Assembly (NCBI GenBank): GCA_934692625.1
Contig: CAKUUC010000010.1
Coordinates: 18,211-82,210, forward strand
DNA from: an uncultured Candidatus Melainabacteria bacterium
Lineage (GTDB): Bacteria > Cyanobacteriota > Vampirovibrionia > Gastranaerophilales > Gastranaerophilaceae
DNA length: 64,000 bases
Direction: 5' to 3'
Numbering within the stretch: position 1 is the stretch's first letter; the number at the start of each line of letters is the position of its first letter. Below, in pieces: positions 1 through 8,227 of this stretch. Below the pieces are notes generated by a model. It was not told the DNA's origin. It ran no database searches and worked only from the letters and a program-made list of their open reading frames with translations. The translations under genes were made by a program, and so were the position numbers.

Positions 1-119
1 GTTTTTGCGCAGTTGCAAGTTACTTTTTCGCAGCCACAAACACAATCACAAGCAAATACGGAATTTGTTGTTAATAATAATGCACCTAGCATTAATAGTC
101 CTAATGTTAATTTCTTCAT
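1..119 (-). CDS. Cys-rich small secreted protein, 3' end cut by window edge
   Basis: Read on the minus strand from ATG at 119, the frame stays open to the window edge. It gives a basic start (MKK), a hydrophobic core (LTLGLLMLGALLL) and a likely signal-peptidase site after VFA, then a dense Cys pattern (CDCVCGCEKVTCNC). A strong Shine-Dalgarno (AGGAGG at 125-130) lies 5 bases before the ATG, and a full promoter lies further upstream. This supports an exported, Cys-rich peptide that may bind metal or form disulfides. The function is not recognised and the C-terminus is missing, so the total length is unknown. Confidence 0.8.
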   Translation of the reverse strand, partial: MKKLTLGLLMLGALLLTTNSVFACDCVCGCEKVTCNCAK

Positions 120-142
120 AGTTGCCTCCTTATATTCTTTTG

Positions 143-165
143 ATACCCGTACGGGGTATGGGTAT
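143..165. promoter_or_regulatory. Inverted/direct hexamer repeat at the transcription start, candidate operator
   Basis: ATACCC (143-148) is followed by two tandem copies of its reverse complement, GGGTAT (154-159 and 160-165). The cluster abuts the -10 of the leftward promoter and would cover the predicted start of transcription. It could be a repressor site or a 5' hairpin; the sequence alone does not separate these. Confidence 0.45.
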
Positions 166-194
166 ATAATAAAGTGGGATTTTTATTTTGTCAA
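166..194 (-). promoter_or_regulatory. Sigma70-type promoter of the Cys-rich secreted gene
   Basis: On the minus strand there is a TTGACA -35 (189-194), a 17-base spacer and a TATTAT -10 (166-171). This near-consensus promoter points at the Cys-rich peptide gene, whose ribosome site begins about 35 bases downstream. Confidence 0.75.
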
Positions 195-227
195 GTGGTG
201 ATGTTAAAAATTTTGTATATAAACAAT

Positions 228-262
228 AAAAATAGCCAATAGAAGTGCTTTTGGCTATTTTT
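228..262 (-). terminator. Rho-independent terminator after the 92-aa gene
   Basis: Perfect 12-bp stem (AAAAATAGCCAA / TTGGCTATTTTT) with an 11-base loop and a U-run on either strand. It sits 30 bases past the stop codon of the leftward gene at 293. Confidence 0.7.
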
Positions 263-292
263 ATAAAATATTTGAAAAGTTTTAAAAATTTC

Positions 293-571
293 TTAACGAA
301 GAATTTTATCAAGAATACCGCTTGTTGAAATACATATTTTTTTATTCAAATCTTCAATCATCAAGTTTTTCTTCAAATTCGCATCGTAAGCTCTTTTCCA
401 ATTTTTAACAATAGTTTTTGGGTTGTTTGAAGAATCGCCTGATTCTGCGGTTAATCTGCGATAGAAAACGTCTTCACTTTTCTTGACTCCACGAGAAGCA
501 CATCTTCTAACGTCCATTCTATCTAGCGTTGCTCCGATAACGGAATTCAATCTGGGGTATATTTTTAACAT
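293..571 (-). CDS. Small hypothetical basic protein (92 aa)
   Basis: Unrecognised 92-residue soluble protein, rich in Lys and Arg, with no signal peptide or membrane segment. The ATG at 571 is preceded by a GAGG Shine-Dalgarno 8 bases upstream, and a terminator follows the stop, so it looks like an independent expressed unit. The sequence resembles neither a known toxin nor a ribosomal protein that I can identify. It is probably lineage-specific. Confidence concerns its being a gene, not its role. Confidence 0.6.
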   Translation of the reverse strand: MLKIYPRLNSVIGATLDRMDVRRCASRGVKKSEDVFYRRLTAESGDSSNNPKTIVKNWKRAYDANLKKNLMIEDLNKKICISTSGILDKILR

Positions 572-643
572 AATTTTTTCCTCAATAAATGTATATCATT
601 TCTTCTTATACAAAAAATTATAAATAAAAACATACGTCTGTCA

Positions 644-941
644 ATGAGAAATTTGTCCAAAATTTTAATAGTTGAAGATGAAGAACATATTAACCTCTAT
701 TGATGATACTGTTGAAATTCGTGTAAAGGATTATGGTATCGGGATTGCAAAAGAATACCATGAAAAGATTTTTGAAAAATTCTATAGAATTGATAAGGCG
801 CGAAGTCGTGCTAATGGCGGTTCCGGATTGGGACTTGCTATTGTCAAAGATATTGTAGAATTGCATAATGGTAAAATTTCTATAGAGAGTGAACAAGGCA
901 AAGGTGCAGAATTTATAATTAAATTGCCCGATCAATCTTGA
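644..941 (+). pseudogene. Deletion-fused remnant of a two-component system (response regulator start + histidine kinase end)
   Basis: ATG at 644 opens MRNLSKILIVEDEEHINLY, the unmistakable beta1 strand and acidic pocket of a CheY-like receiver, and hits a stop at 701-703. From about 699, in a different frame, the sequence becomes the C-terminal part of a sensor-kinase ATPase domain: the G1 box (VKDYGIGI), the F box (IFEKFYRID), the G2 box (GGSGLGLAI) and the final strand, ending at 941. The normal order would be a complete regulator followed by a complete kinase. One internal deletion spanning most of both genes explains the junction. The kinase half has no start codon of its own with a ribosome site, so a functional product is unlikely. 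A stem (AATTGCCC/GGGCAATT, 922-961) overlaps the 3' end and is probably the old operon terminator. Confidence 0.85.
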
Positions 942-961
942 AATCGGTTGAATGGGCAATT
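922..961 (+). terminator. Inverted repeat at the end of the kinase remnant
   Basis: AATTGCCC (922-929) pairs with GGGCAATT (954-961) across the stop codon. A U-tract is not obvious, so this is a terminator-like hairpin rather than a certain terminator. Confidence 0.35.
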
Positions 962-987
962 GTGAAAATTTATAATGATTTTAATTC

Positions 988-1485
988 CTATTTATCTGCT
1001 TTTTGCGTTACTTCGTTTACCATAGATTCAATATTTCTGTATAGGTTACGAAGGAAGGTATCTTCGGTTGTCCAATGTTTTTTAGGCACAAATGCAAGTC
1101 TGTCACCATCTTTGTAGCAGCGTATTCTTGCAGTATATATAGCGTTAGAATTTGTATATGTTTTGTCTGAATCTGCTGCAACAAGTCTACTTTGGTTTTT
1201 GCCGTTGTGTAAGTTTGTGACAACTAAATTTATTTTATCTGACAGTTCTGTACCTAATGATTTGTGTGTTGTCATTTTTTTAGCATCATAAATGTCAACT
1301 TTAACACCATTTTTCTTGGCAAATCGAGATATGGTTTCTCTTGCCAAATACATTTGGTTGAAAGAATCTCCAAATGTATTAGAATCATGAATTTTGAAAA
1401 ATTTATCTATATTATTTTCGTGTCTAACAGTTGCACGGTGTGCCAAATTTGTTTCTAATTTTGTAATCAAATTTCCTATAGCCAT
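988..1485 (-). CDS. Hypothetical protein (165 aa)
   Basis: Unrecognised soluble protein. The frame can extend to 1512, but the ATG at 1485 (MAIGNLITKLE) is preferred because GAGG lies 8 bases before it, whereas the upstream ATG lacks a ribosome site. The C-terminal half is rich in charged and aromatic residues (KKHWTTEDTFLRNLYRNIESM). No signal peptide, membrane helix or catalytic motif is visible. Similar-sized proteins of unknown role recur through this window (33930, 36865), suggesting lineage-specific families. Confidence 0.6.
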   Translation of the reverse strand: MAIGNLITKLETNLAHRATVRHENNIDKFFKIHDSNTFGDSFNQMYLARETISRFAKKNGVKVDIYDAKKMTTHKSLGTELSDKINLVVTNLHNGKNQSRLVAADSDKTYTNSNAIYTARIRCYKDGDRLAFVPKKHWTTEDTFLRNLYRNIESMVNEVTQKADK

Positions 1486-1588
1486 AATTTTTACCTCATT
1501 ATTTTGTTTCAATTATATATTTATAAAACCGAAAAAATATTTTTTAAATATAATAATGAGATTATGTGAAGAAAATTGAAGAAAAATT

Positions 1589-2965
1589 TTAATCTTTGCC
1601 AAAGTTACGTGGATTTACACCGTGTATCCAGTTAGATTCAATTTGTTCTAACGAGATTCCTTTAGTTTCCGGTACAAAGAAGTATACGAATAGTATGCAA
1701 AGGAATGATACGGCTGCAAAGCCCCAGAATGTGTACGCGCCACCGATTTTGTGGATTAAAACCGGAAAGCTTCCTACTACAAGGAAGTTAAATGCAAAGT
1801 TTGCAACAGTACAAATGCTCATTGCAACCCCTCTGATTTTTAGTGGGAATACTTCTGAAACTAAAATCCAACCGATTGGACCTAAACTCATTGCAAAACA
1901 TATTATGTATGTTACCAAACTTCCGACTGCAACGATTTTTAAACCTGCGCCTAATACATCTTGGTATGCAAAAGCACAACCAAGAGCAGCCAAACTCAAC
2001 ATTACTCCGGTTAATCCGAAATACAACAGAGGTTTTCTCCCTAATTTATCCGTGAAAAATACTGCAACAATTGTCATTAAGAAGTTTACAACCCCAATTC
2101 CTGTTGTTGCATAAATTGCGTTTAAATTTGAATCAAACCCTGCTATTTTAAATATTGTCGGAGCATAGTAAATTATTGTGTTAATTCCTGTACAAATTTG
2201 TGCAAACATTATACCAATACCGACAACAAACGGCATAATCATCCATTTTTTGAATTTGAATTTTTTGTCTAAGTTTTCGTTAAGCTTTAATGTATGTTTT
2301 ATTTCTCGGATTTCTTTTTCTGTATCAACGTCCGGTTCGATTTTTTTCAATACTTTTTGGGCTTCTTCCTCTTTATTTTTAGAGATTAACCATCTTGGAG
2401 TATCGCTCATAAAACTCATACCAACTAGTAATACCAGCCCTGGGAATATTCCGGCAAGTAACATCCAGCGCCAACTGTAAGCAGCAGGTGCAAATGCCGC
2501 ATTAATAAAGTATGAAAATAATATACCTGCTGTAATTGCCCATTGATAAAGTGAAACGAGAGTGCCTCTCACTGCTTTTGGTGCAACTTCTGATAAGTAT
2601 AGCGGGATTACAAAATTAACTATCCCAACGGCAAGCCCGACAAAAATTCTTGAAATTATTAGTACATAAACATTTGGTGCTAATCCGCAAAGAATTGAAC
2701 CTAAAATGAATATGATTGCAGTTGCAATGATTATCTTTTTGCGTCCGAATATATCAGCAAGAACTCCGTTTGTTGCAGCGCCAATTACCGCACCTATTAG
2801 AACGGCACTAACAACAATACCTTGCAAAGAAATTGATAAATCCCACGTTTCATTAATAAATAATAATGCACCTGAAATTACTCCGGTATCATAACCGGAC
2901 AAAAGTCCGCCTAAAGATGCTACAATTGCTACAATATATAGCCACAAAAATTTAATCTTATTCAT
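1589..2965 (-). CDS. MFS sugar:H+ symporter (sugar porter family)
   Basis: A 458-residue major facilitator with 12 predicted membrane helices. Sugar-porter signatures are present: YDTGVISG in helix 1, D71-GRKK77 between helices 2 and 3, SDTPRWL at about 187 before the long cytoplasmic loop, a second DKLGRKP after helix 8, and PETKG near the C-terminus. This is the XylE/GalP/AraE group, which takes up pentoses or hexoses with protons across the inner membrane. The exact sugar cannot be read from the sequence. The gene is monocistronic and leftward; its stop is followed by the 165-aa gene about 100 bases on. The neighbouring GH57 glycosidase makes a carbohydrate-use context plausible but they do not share an operon. 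Confidence 0.93.
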   Translation of the reverse strand: MNKIKFLWLYIVAIVASLGGLLSGYDTGVISGALLFINETWDLSISLQGIVVSAVLIGAVIGAATNGVLADIFGRKKIIIATAIIFILGSILCGLAPNVYVLIISRIFVGLAVGIVNFVIPLYLSEVAPKAVRGTLVSLYQWAITAGILFSYFINAAFAPAAYSWRWMLLAGIFPGLVLLVGMSFMSDTPRWLISKNKEEEAQKVLKKIEPDVDTEKEIREIKHTLKLNENLDKKFKFKKWMIMPFVVGIGIMFAQICTGINTIIYYAPTIFKIAGFDSNLNAIYATTGIGVVNFLMTIVAVFFTDKLGRKPLLYFGLTGVMLSLAALGCAFAYQDVLGAGLKIVAVGSLVTYIICFAMSLGPIGWILVSEVFPLKIRGVAMSICTVANFAFNFLVVGSFPVLIHKIGGAYTFWGFAAVSFLCILFVYFFVPETKGISLEQIESNWIHGVNPRNFGKD

Positions 2966-3127
2966 ATAAACTCCTCGTACTTATATTTTAAAATATATTT
3001 CGTTAAACTACCAGTCTAACTTTAAGAAAATTTAAGAAATTTGAAAAATTTTGCAACATATCTTCACAAACTAGCAATTTGAGTGTACAAAAAACCTTTA
3101 ATAACATGTAACTAAAGGGGAATAAAG

Positions 3128-3196
3128 ATGGGAATATTTTTTGTTACGGTTCAAATTATTGCAATTGGTGCATTGTCTAAAAATTTACTCTTTTAG
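3128..3196 (+). CDS. Possible 22-aa peptide
   Basis: ATG at 3128 follows AAAGGGG with 7 bases between, an unusually good ribosome site in an otherwise empty 219-bp gap. The frame encodes a hydrophobic 22-mer starting MGIFFVTVQIIAIGAL and overlaps the last bases of the convergent GH57 gene. It could be a one-helix membrane peptide or chance. Only the ribosome site and hydrophobicity support it. Confidence 0.25.
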   Translation: MGIFFVTVQIIAIGALSKNLLF

Positions 3197-5479
3197 AGCA
3201 AATGCAGACCTTGATACATATAATAGTGTTTCATTAGGAATATAGAAATCTTTTATGCCGTAATTCGCATTTACAAATAGAAATTCCAAGGTTTCTCCAT
3301 CTTGTAAATCAAGTAGGCTAAAAGGTATTTTTAAATCAAGAGTTTCACCATAAGCCGCTTCGATTGATTTTGTGTGCTCCAAGACCCACATATCTCCTGG
3401 GATTGACTTAATCAGCCTGATAAGTTGCAATGAATCCTTTTTTATCGCAATTTGAAGTTCGTTGTGGAATTTTTCCATTGATACCGGAGAAATATTTTCA
3501 GTCTTATTTATCAATCTGGCAGGTGATAAATCTTGTTTCGGGTTAGATGTTCTAAAATAAACATACATTTGATATGTTCGTTTCAATAACTCAGAATTTT
3601 CTCTAATGTATTTATTCATATTGAATTTTAAATAGAAATTGTTTTCATCGTTCCCAAATCGAATTTTATCAAATAATTTCGATTCTCTAAGTACCGGACC
3701 GTCAGGTATTTCGATGTATCCGGCATTATTCCATTCATCATCAGGTGATGTAACAAGTTTACCGTCAATTTTAGGAGAAATAAGCGCTCTTGGATATTTT
3801 GAAGGTTTTGTTGCTGACAAATTAACTAATGGCTCGTCTAAAAATTCAGGAATATCTAAATCTAAATATCGGTAAACATTTCTCAAATGGGTTCTGAAAA
3901 GATAATCAAAAATGTTATCTCTTCCGGAATCGTTTGGTTCGCCATACCACCAGTACCAATCACTACCTTCACAGATTAATAATTCACGTTGAGCAGCCCA
4001 CAAATTAGGATTTTGTGGCTCTCTTTTTGAATACTGCATGAAGTCTTCTCGAACTCGTTTTAAATATGCCCAAGCCAAATCTTTGACAGGTTCATCAATC
4101 CAGAATTTGAAGTTTCTGTTTATCCAAGAGCCTGAAGCTATCTTGTTTAGCGGTTTGTATTCTTTTGCATTGTCTAAGTAGTCCGAGATTAGAACTGTTT
4201 CTAATGTTTCATCTTCAGAAATCAAAGAATATAAAATTTGTAAGAAAGAATCACTGTTTTGCGGATAATTTTCCCAACAATTTTCGCCATCTAATGCTAT
4301 AGTGAGCAAATGTTCTTGGTCAGGTGAAGATAAAATCTTACTTTGAATAATTTTAATTCTGTCGTATAAATCATTTGCTGTCGCTTCTGGGTTGTGGTTT
4401 TGGTATTCAAAACTAATCAAATTCGGAATTGTAGATTCTCTGAATATCATTTTGATGTCAGAATTTTCAGTCTTAACTTTGTATGATTTTAACAAATGAT
4501 AAGGTTCACTGATATAGCCCTTGAAATCGTGTTCGAATTCAAAATTGATAGAATTTGCCAAAATTCCTTCGTCAGAAATTGTCCATTTAACTCCTAATTT
4601 GCTGAACATATCAAGAGTTTTAGGGCTTACACAGTGTTCTGACGGCCAAATCCCTTGAGGGCGTTTCCCAAATACTTCTTCAATTCTATCTAATGCCATT
4701 TTTGTTTGAAGTTCTGCATCAATTTGAGTGTTCATTTCAGGTGAATCACCGTTTGGCATTGGATTTTTCTTTACATTTTTAAAGTCCAACAATATCGGTA
4801 AAATTGGGTGAAAATACGGACTTGTTGTGATTTCTATTTTATTTTTTTTGATTAAACTTTTGATACTTGGTATGATTTTTTTTATTAGTTCTCGTTGAAT
4901 TTCAAGAATATCAATTCTGTCTTCCAGCGTATAATTTTTACCTTTTTTTACAAGTCTTTTTAGTTTTGGATATTTTGAATAAAACGAGTAATCTATCCAC
5001 GCTAAGTTGAAAAGTGCCATCAAGTCTGAATATTCTTGGTTTGATAGTACAGAAATATCATTTCCGCCACTTTCTTGCACAATTTTATATAACCTGTGGT
5101 ATTCTTTGTTTGGAAGAATCATTGTTTGATAATTTGCATCAAAAAAATTAGTTATAATAAAAAGTTTATCTTCGTCATTTAATTGATTTTCAGGTTTTAG
5201 GGTTAACCTCGAATGAATGTCGTGCGCTCCGTTTTCTGCATAATTGATTATCGCATCAACTAAAACCGGAACAAAATTGAAATTTAGTTTTAACTTTTCA
5301 AATTTTTTAGCCCACAAAACCATCCCTAAATAATCTTTTACGGCATGCAATCTCACCCAAGGCATTAAAAAATCGCCATTTTCATTCAATTGATAAACCG
5401 GTTGGTGCATGTGCCAATAAAAGGCTATTGATAATTTTTTGGACTGACTCATCATACTTAACTCTATCCTTTTCTTCAT
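3185..5479 (-). CDS. Glycoside hydrolase family 57 (alpha-amylase/amylopullulanase type)
   Basis: A 764-residue cytoplasmic glycosidase. GH57 motif 1 appears as WHMHQPVY (about 22-29). Motif 3 is GIWPSEH with the likely nucleophile Glu281, and motif 4 is ALDGENCWE with the likely acid/base Asp397. Residues past about 570 form a beta-rich C-terminal domain seen in amylopullulanase-like members. No signal peptide is visible, so the substrate is probably internal glycogen or imported maltodextrin. The annotated ATG at 5479 lacks a ribosome site; Met9 or Met10 (5455/5452), just before SQSKKLSIAFYW, may be the true start. The gene stands alone, transcribed leftward, divergent from the amino-acid symporter. 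The family is certain; substrate specificity is not. Confidence 0.9.
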   Translation of the reverse strand: MKKRIELSMMSQSKKLSIAFYWHMHQPVYQLNENGDFLMPWVRLHAVKDYLGMVLWAKKFEKLKLNFNFVPVLVDAIINYAENGAHDIHSRLTLKPENQLNDEDKLFIITNFFDANYQTMILPNKEYHRLYKIVQESGGNDISVLSNQEYSDLMALFNLAWIDYSFYSKYPKLKRLVKKGKNYTLEDRIDILEIQRELIKKIIPSIKSLIKKNKIEITTSPYFHPILPILLDFKNVKKNPMPNGDSPEMNTQIDAELQTKMALDRIEEVFGKRPQGIWPSEHCVSPKTLDMFSKLGVKWTISDEGILANSINFEFEHDFKGYISEPYHLLKSYKVKTENSDIKMIFRESTIPNLISFEYQNHNPEATANDLYDRIKIIQSKILSSPDQEHLLTIALDGENCWENYPQNSDSFLQILYSLISEDETLETVLISDYLDNAKEYKPLNKIASGSWINRNFKFWIDEPVKDLAWAYLKRVREDFMQYSKREPQNPNLWAAQRELLICEGSDWYWWYGEPNDSGRDNIFDYLFRTHLRNVYRYLDLDIPEFLDEPLVNLSATKPSKYPRALISPKIDGKLVTSPDDEWNNAGYIEIPDGPVLRESKLFDKIRFGNDENNFYLKFNMNKYIRENSELLKRTYQMYVYFRTSNPKQDLSPARLINKTENISPVSMEKFHNELQIAIKKDSLQLIRLIKSIPGDMWVLEHTKSIEAAYGETLDLKIPFSLLDLQDGETLEFLFVNANYGIKDFYIPNETLLYVSRSAFALKE

Positions 5480-5612
5480 TGTAACATTTAAAAATTTATA
5501 AACAAGCGGTTTAAAATAACGAAAAATAACAGGTTTGACTCAATATTAACAGTCATCAACTCCACTAAGTGTAACAGTTGGTAACAAGAATAATATAAAT
5601 TTATATGTTTCT

Positions 5613-5697
5613 GCTATACTATTAGTAGTTAAAGCTGGTTATGGCTTTACCCTAAAGGGAACGGACCTTTTAAACGGCTGAAAGGATAGAGTATTAT
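5613..5697 (+). promoter_or_regulatory. Extended -10 promoter and structured ~70-nt leader of the amino-acid symporter
   Basis: TGCTATACT (5612-5620) is an extended -10, giving a start near 5627. The leader up to the ATG can fold: AGCTgGTT (about 5633) with AACGGCT (about 5677), enclosing AAAGG/CCTTTT around a GAACGGA loop. The compact nested fold before an amino-acid carrier suggests regulation, but I cannot match it to the glycine, glutamine or other known riboswitch consensus. Confidence 0.35.
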
Positions 5698-7338
5698 ATG
5701 AAAAAATGGATGACTTTTTTGATGGTATTATTATGCGGAATGCAAAGTGCAAGCGCAATGAATGTTGATGCATTTATGGATAAACATATTGCACCGGTAT
5801 CCGATGTTGTAGCAAATTTAATATTTTTCCCGATATCGATTTTTGGTTCAAAAGTTCCTTTAATCATTTTTTGGATTTTATTTGCAGGTATATTTTTTAC
5901 CATATACTACAAAGGAATTTCAATCTGGGGGTTTAAACACGCCATTGATGTAGTCGCAAAACCTGCCGAAAAATCTGAAGATGGTTGCGGTGAAGTTTCA
6001 TCATTCCAAGCCTTGGCAACAGCATTGTCAGGAACTATCGGTATTGGTAGTATTGCCGGTGTTGCAATTTCTATTTCTATCGGAGGTCCGGGAGCTGCTT
6101 TTTGGATTTTTGTCGGTGCTATTTTAGGTATGTCAATCAAGTTTGTTGAAGCAACTTTGGCGGTAAAATATAGAAGATTTAACTTGGATGGCACAGTTTC
6201 AGGTGGTCCGATGCACTATATTGCACACGGTTTGACCAGAAAGAATATGCGTTGGTTAGGTCAACCTCTTTCTGTAATTTTCGCAATTCTATGTATTGGT
6301 GGCGGTATTACTGGTGGTAATATGATTCAAATTAACCAAACGGCACACCAATTGATATTTATTACTGGCGGTGCTCATAGTTTCCTTCACGGTTATGCTT
6401 GGGTAATCGGTTTGGTTGTTGCAATTCTTATCGGATTGGTTGTTGTTGGTGGTATTAAAAGTATAGCTAAAGTTACTACTATTCTTACCCCTACAATGTG
6501 CTTGTTATATATTGTTTCAGGACTTATCGTAATTGGTGCCAATATTACTCATATTCCGGCAGCAATTGTAGAAATTGTTACAGAAGCTTTCCACCCTACA
6601 GCAGTTGCCGGTGGTATCTTTGGTACAATTATTATTGGGTTAAGACGTTCTGTTCAGTCAAACGAAGCGGGAACCGGAGCGGCTGCTATTGTTTATGCAA
6701 CCTCTCAAACTAAAGAACCGGTATCACAAGGTTTTGTTGCATTGCTAGAAACATTCTTGACTGGAGTTCTTTGTTTGTTCACATCTTTCGCTATCGTTAT
6801 TACGAATGTTTTAAAAACAAGTGCAGTTGGACATATTTCAGGGATTGAACTTGCTTCTAATGCGTTCCAATCTGTTATATCATTCTTCCCGATTATCTTG
6901 TCTGTAATTGCTGTTTTGTTTGCAGTTTCAACTTTGATTTCTTGGGCATATTATGGTCAGAAAGCGTGGACATTCCTTCTTGGAGAAGGCAAAAAACGTG
7001 TTCTTACATTTAACCTTATTTATTGCTTGTTTATTGTAATTGGTTCTGCGATGAACGTTAAATCAATTATTGATATTACTGATGCAATGATGATTGCAAT
7101 GTGCGTACCAAATATTATTGCACTTTATATTTTAGCTCCGGAAATTAAAAAAGATTTGAAAAACTATTGCCAAAGATATAATGTTGGAAGATTAATTAAT
7201 AGAGGCTGGATTAAAGAAGCTGAAAATACAGTAAGTCCGGTTAAAGAAGTTATAATTTCTGAAGAAGCAATAAAAGAAGGAATTATAAAAGACGAAGAAA
7301 AAAGCATAGGAGAAGAAGACACATGGCAGACCAAATAA
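5698..7338 (+). CDS. Sodium:alanine/glycine symporter (AGCS family)
   Basis: A 546-residue inner-membrane carrier of the AGCS family (TC 2.A.25), which imports alanine or glycine with Na+. The hallmark GLRRSVQSNEAGTGAA lies at about residue 315, and GTIGIGSIAGVA and GGPGAAFW lie near 105-130. About eleven hydrophobic segments follow an N-terminal signal-like helix (to about residue 21) and an amphipathic segment. The C-terminal tail (about 500-546) is highly charged, rich in Glu and Lys, and cytoplasmic. Its last 16 bases overlap the start of the ACT-domain gene, so the two are translationally coupled. That suggests amino-acid sensing tied to uptake. ATG 5698 is the only sensible start. Confidence 0.93.
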   Translation: MKKWMTFLMVLLCGMQSASAMNVDAFMDKHIAPVSDVVANLIFFPISIFGSKVPLIIFWILFAGIFFTIYYKGISIWGFKHAIDVVAKPAEKSEDGCGEVSSFQALATALSGTIGIGSIAGVAISISIGGPGAAFWIFVGAILGMSIKFVEATLAVKYRRFNLDGTVSGGPMHYIAHGLTRKNMRWLGQPLSVIFAILCIGGGITGGNMIQINQTAHQLIFITGGAHSFLHGYAWVIGLVVAILIGLVVVGGIKSIAKVTTILTPTMCLLYIVSGLIVIGANITHIPAAIVEIVTEAFHPTAVAGGIFGTIIIGLRRSVQSNEAGTGAAAIVYATSQTKEPVSQGFVALLETFLTGVLCLFTSFAIVITNVLKTSAVGHISGIELASNAFQSVISFFPIILSVIAVLFAVSTLISWAYYGQKAWTFLLGEGKKRVLTFNLIYCLFIVIGSAMNVKSIIDITDAMMIAMCVPNIIALYILAPEIKKDLKNYCQRYNVGRLINRGWIKEAENTVSPVKEVIISEEAIKEGIIKDEEKSIGEEDTWQTK

Positions 7339-7598
7339 TAGTAACCGTTTCAGGAGTCGACAAAGTAGGTATTGTAGCCAAAGTGACAACGGTGTTGGCT
7401 GAATATGAAGTTAATATCGAAGATATTAAACAAACTCTGATGCAAGGTCATTTTGTAATGTTCATGCTTTGTGATATAGAAAAATCAAAATATTCTTTTA
7501 AAGAAATCAAAGAAGCATTGACAGAAAGTGGAAAAGATTTTGGCATGGAAATTTGGGTTCAAAAAAAAGAAATTATTGATAATATGCACAAAATTTAG
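7323..7598 (+). CDS. ACT-domain protein (UPF0237 family)
   Basis: A 91-residue stand-alone ACT domain: IIVTVSGVDKVGIVAKVTTVL forms strand 1 and helix 1, with the conserved Gly-Ile pair that contacts an amino-acid ligand in relatives, and a second beta-alpha-beta unit follows. Members of UPF0237 are small ligand-binding regulators of unknown target. The start overlaps the symporter by 16 bases, and a terminator closes the pair at 7624. I infer that it binds an amino acid and modulates the transporter or related metabolism; there is no direct evidence for that here. Confidence 0.85.
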   Translation: MADQIIVTVSGVDKVGIVAKVTTVLAEYEVNIEDIKQTLMQGHFVMFMLCDIEKSKYSFKEIKEALTESGKDFGMEIWVQKKEIIDNMHKI

Positions 7599-7623
7599 AT
7601 ATTAGAAAAATGAATTTTGAAAG

Positions 7624-7660
7624 AAAAAGATATCGTGGCGATGTTGCGATATCTTTTTTT
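7624..7660 (+). terminator. Terminator of the symporter-ACT operon
   Basis: Perfect 12-bp stem AAAAAGATATCG (7624-7635) / CGATATCTTTTT (7647-7658) ending in a U-run, 26 bases after the ACT gene. Confidence 0.85.
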
Positions 7661-7782
7661 ATTAGCCGGTTGGATAGATATAATATAGCCGAAGTGTATA
7701 ATATAATTATGATTATATTTTGTATTTAATGTATTTATAAATTGAAAATCTTTTTCATACTTCCAGCTATTCTTAAAATTAT

Positions 7783-7816
7783 TGAGCCATAAATTACTTA
7801 TCGGCTCATTTTTTTT
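7783..7816 (+). terminator. Second terminator-like hairpin in a gene-free 435-bp gap
   Basis: TGAGCC (7783-7788) pairs with GGCTCA (7803-7808), followed by eight T. The stretch 7599-8033 otherwise shows no coding frame or recognisable RNA; it is AT-rich and leads into the tRNA gene. Confidence 0.4.
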
Positions 7817-8033
7817 ATGATATTTTTCAAAATAATTAATAAAAAGAGGTACAAACTGGTAGTTGCAAAAGTATTTGAAAGATATTTTTAGGAAGAAATA
7901 AGAGAAAATTTTGTGTAAATTTTATGGAATTTTTCAAAGGAATAGGTAATAATTTTTGAATAGTTGAGTTAGGAATTTATAAAATATTAGTGTAAAGAAA
8001 TGGATTTTGTGATATATTAAAGATGTTAAATAT

Positions 8034-8108
8034 GCGGGCATAGTTCAGTGGTAGAATGTCTCCTTCCCAAGGAGAAGATCGCGAGTTCGAGTCTCGTTGC
8101 CCGCTCCA
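8034..8108 (+). tRNA. tRNA-Gly (anticodon CCC)
   Basis: Acceptor GCGGGCA (8034-8040) pairs with TGCCCGC (8098-8104). The D stem is GTTC/GAAT, the anticodon stem TCTCC/GGAGA encloses loop TTCCCAA (anticodon CCC), and the T stem GCGAG/CTCGT encloses TTCGAGT. Discriminator T and an encoded CCA (8106-8108) follow. All arms pair well, so it is intact despite hosting an insertion: the integrated island restores the 3' half. Confidence 0.95.
8064..8105 (+). repeat. Left attachment repeat (within tRNA-Gly)
   Basis: 42 bases identical to 24275-24316. With one mismatch (C8063/T24274) the match extends left to 8059. It covers the anticodon loop, T arm, acceptor 3' strand and discriminator; CCA is outside. 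Confidence 0.92.
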
Positions 8109-8113
8109 TTAAA

Positions 8114-8140
8114 AAAGAGCCGTTTAGGCTCTTTATTTGT
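8114..8140 (+). terminator. Terminator after tRNA-Gly
   Basis: AAAGAGCC (8114-8121), loop GTTTA, GGCTCTTT (8127-8134). It lies just inside the island, so the current tRNA terminator is supplied by the inserted DNA. Confidence 0.75.
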
Positions 8141-8200
8141 GTATTGCGGGATATTGAGTATTTTTATAGTTCTTTGGTTATATCAGTAATTTTTCTAAAT

Positions 8201-8218
8201 TGTGCCATTTTGTGCCAT
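8201..8218 (+). repeat. Tandem repeat near left end, candidate integrase arm site
   Basis: TGTGCCATTTTGTGCCAT, two TGTGCCAT units 10 bases apart, 96 bases inside the left attachment repeat. A one-base variant occurs near the right end at 24127-24144 in the same orientation. Confidence 0.55.
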
Positions 8219-8227
8219 GAATTTTCA

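Noticed and set aside
5627..5697. Glycine or glutamine riboswitch before the symporter
   Set aside because: Neither consensus core can be found; reported only as a structured leader.
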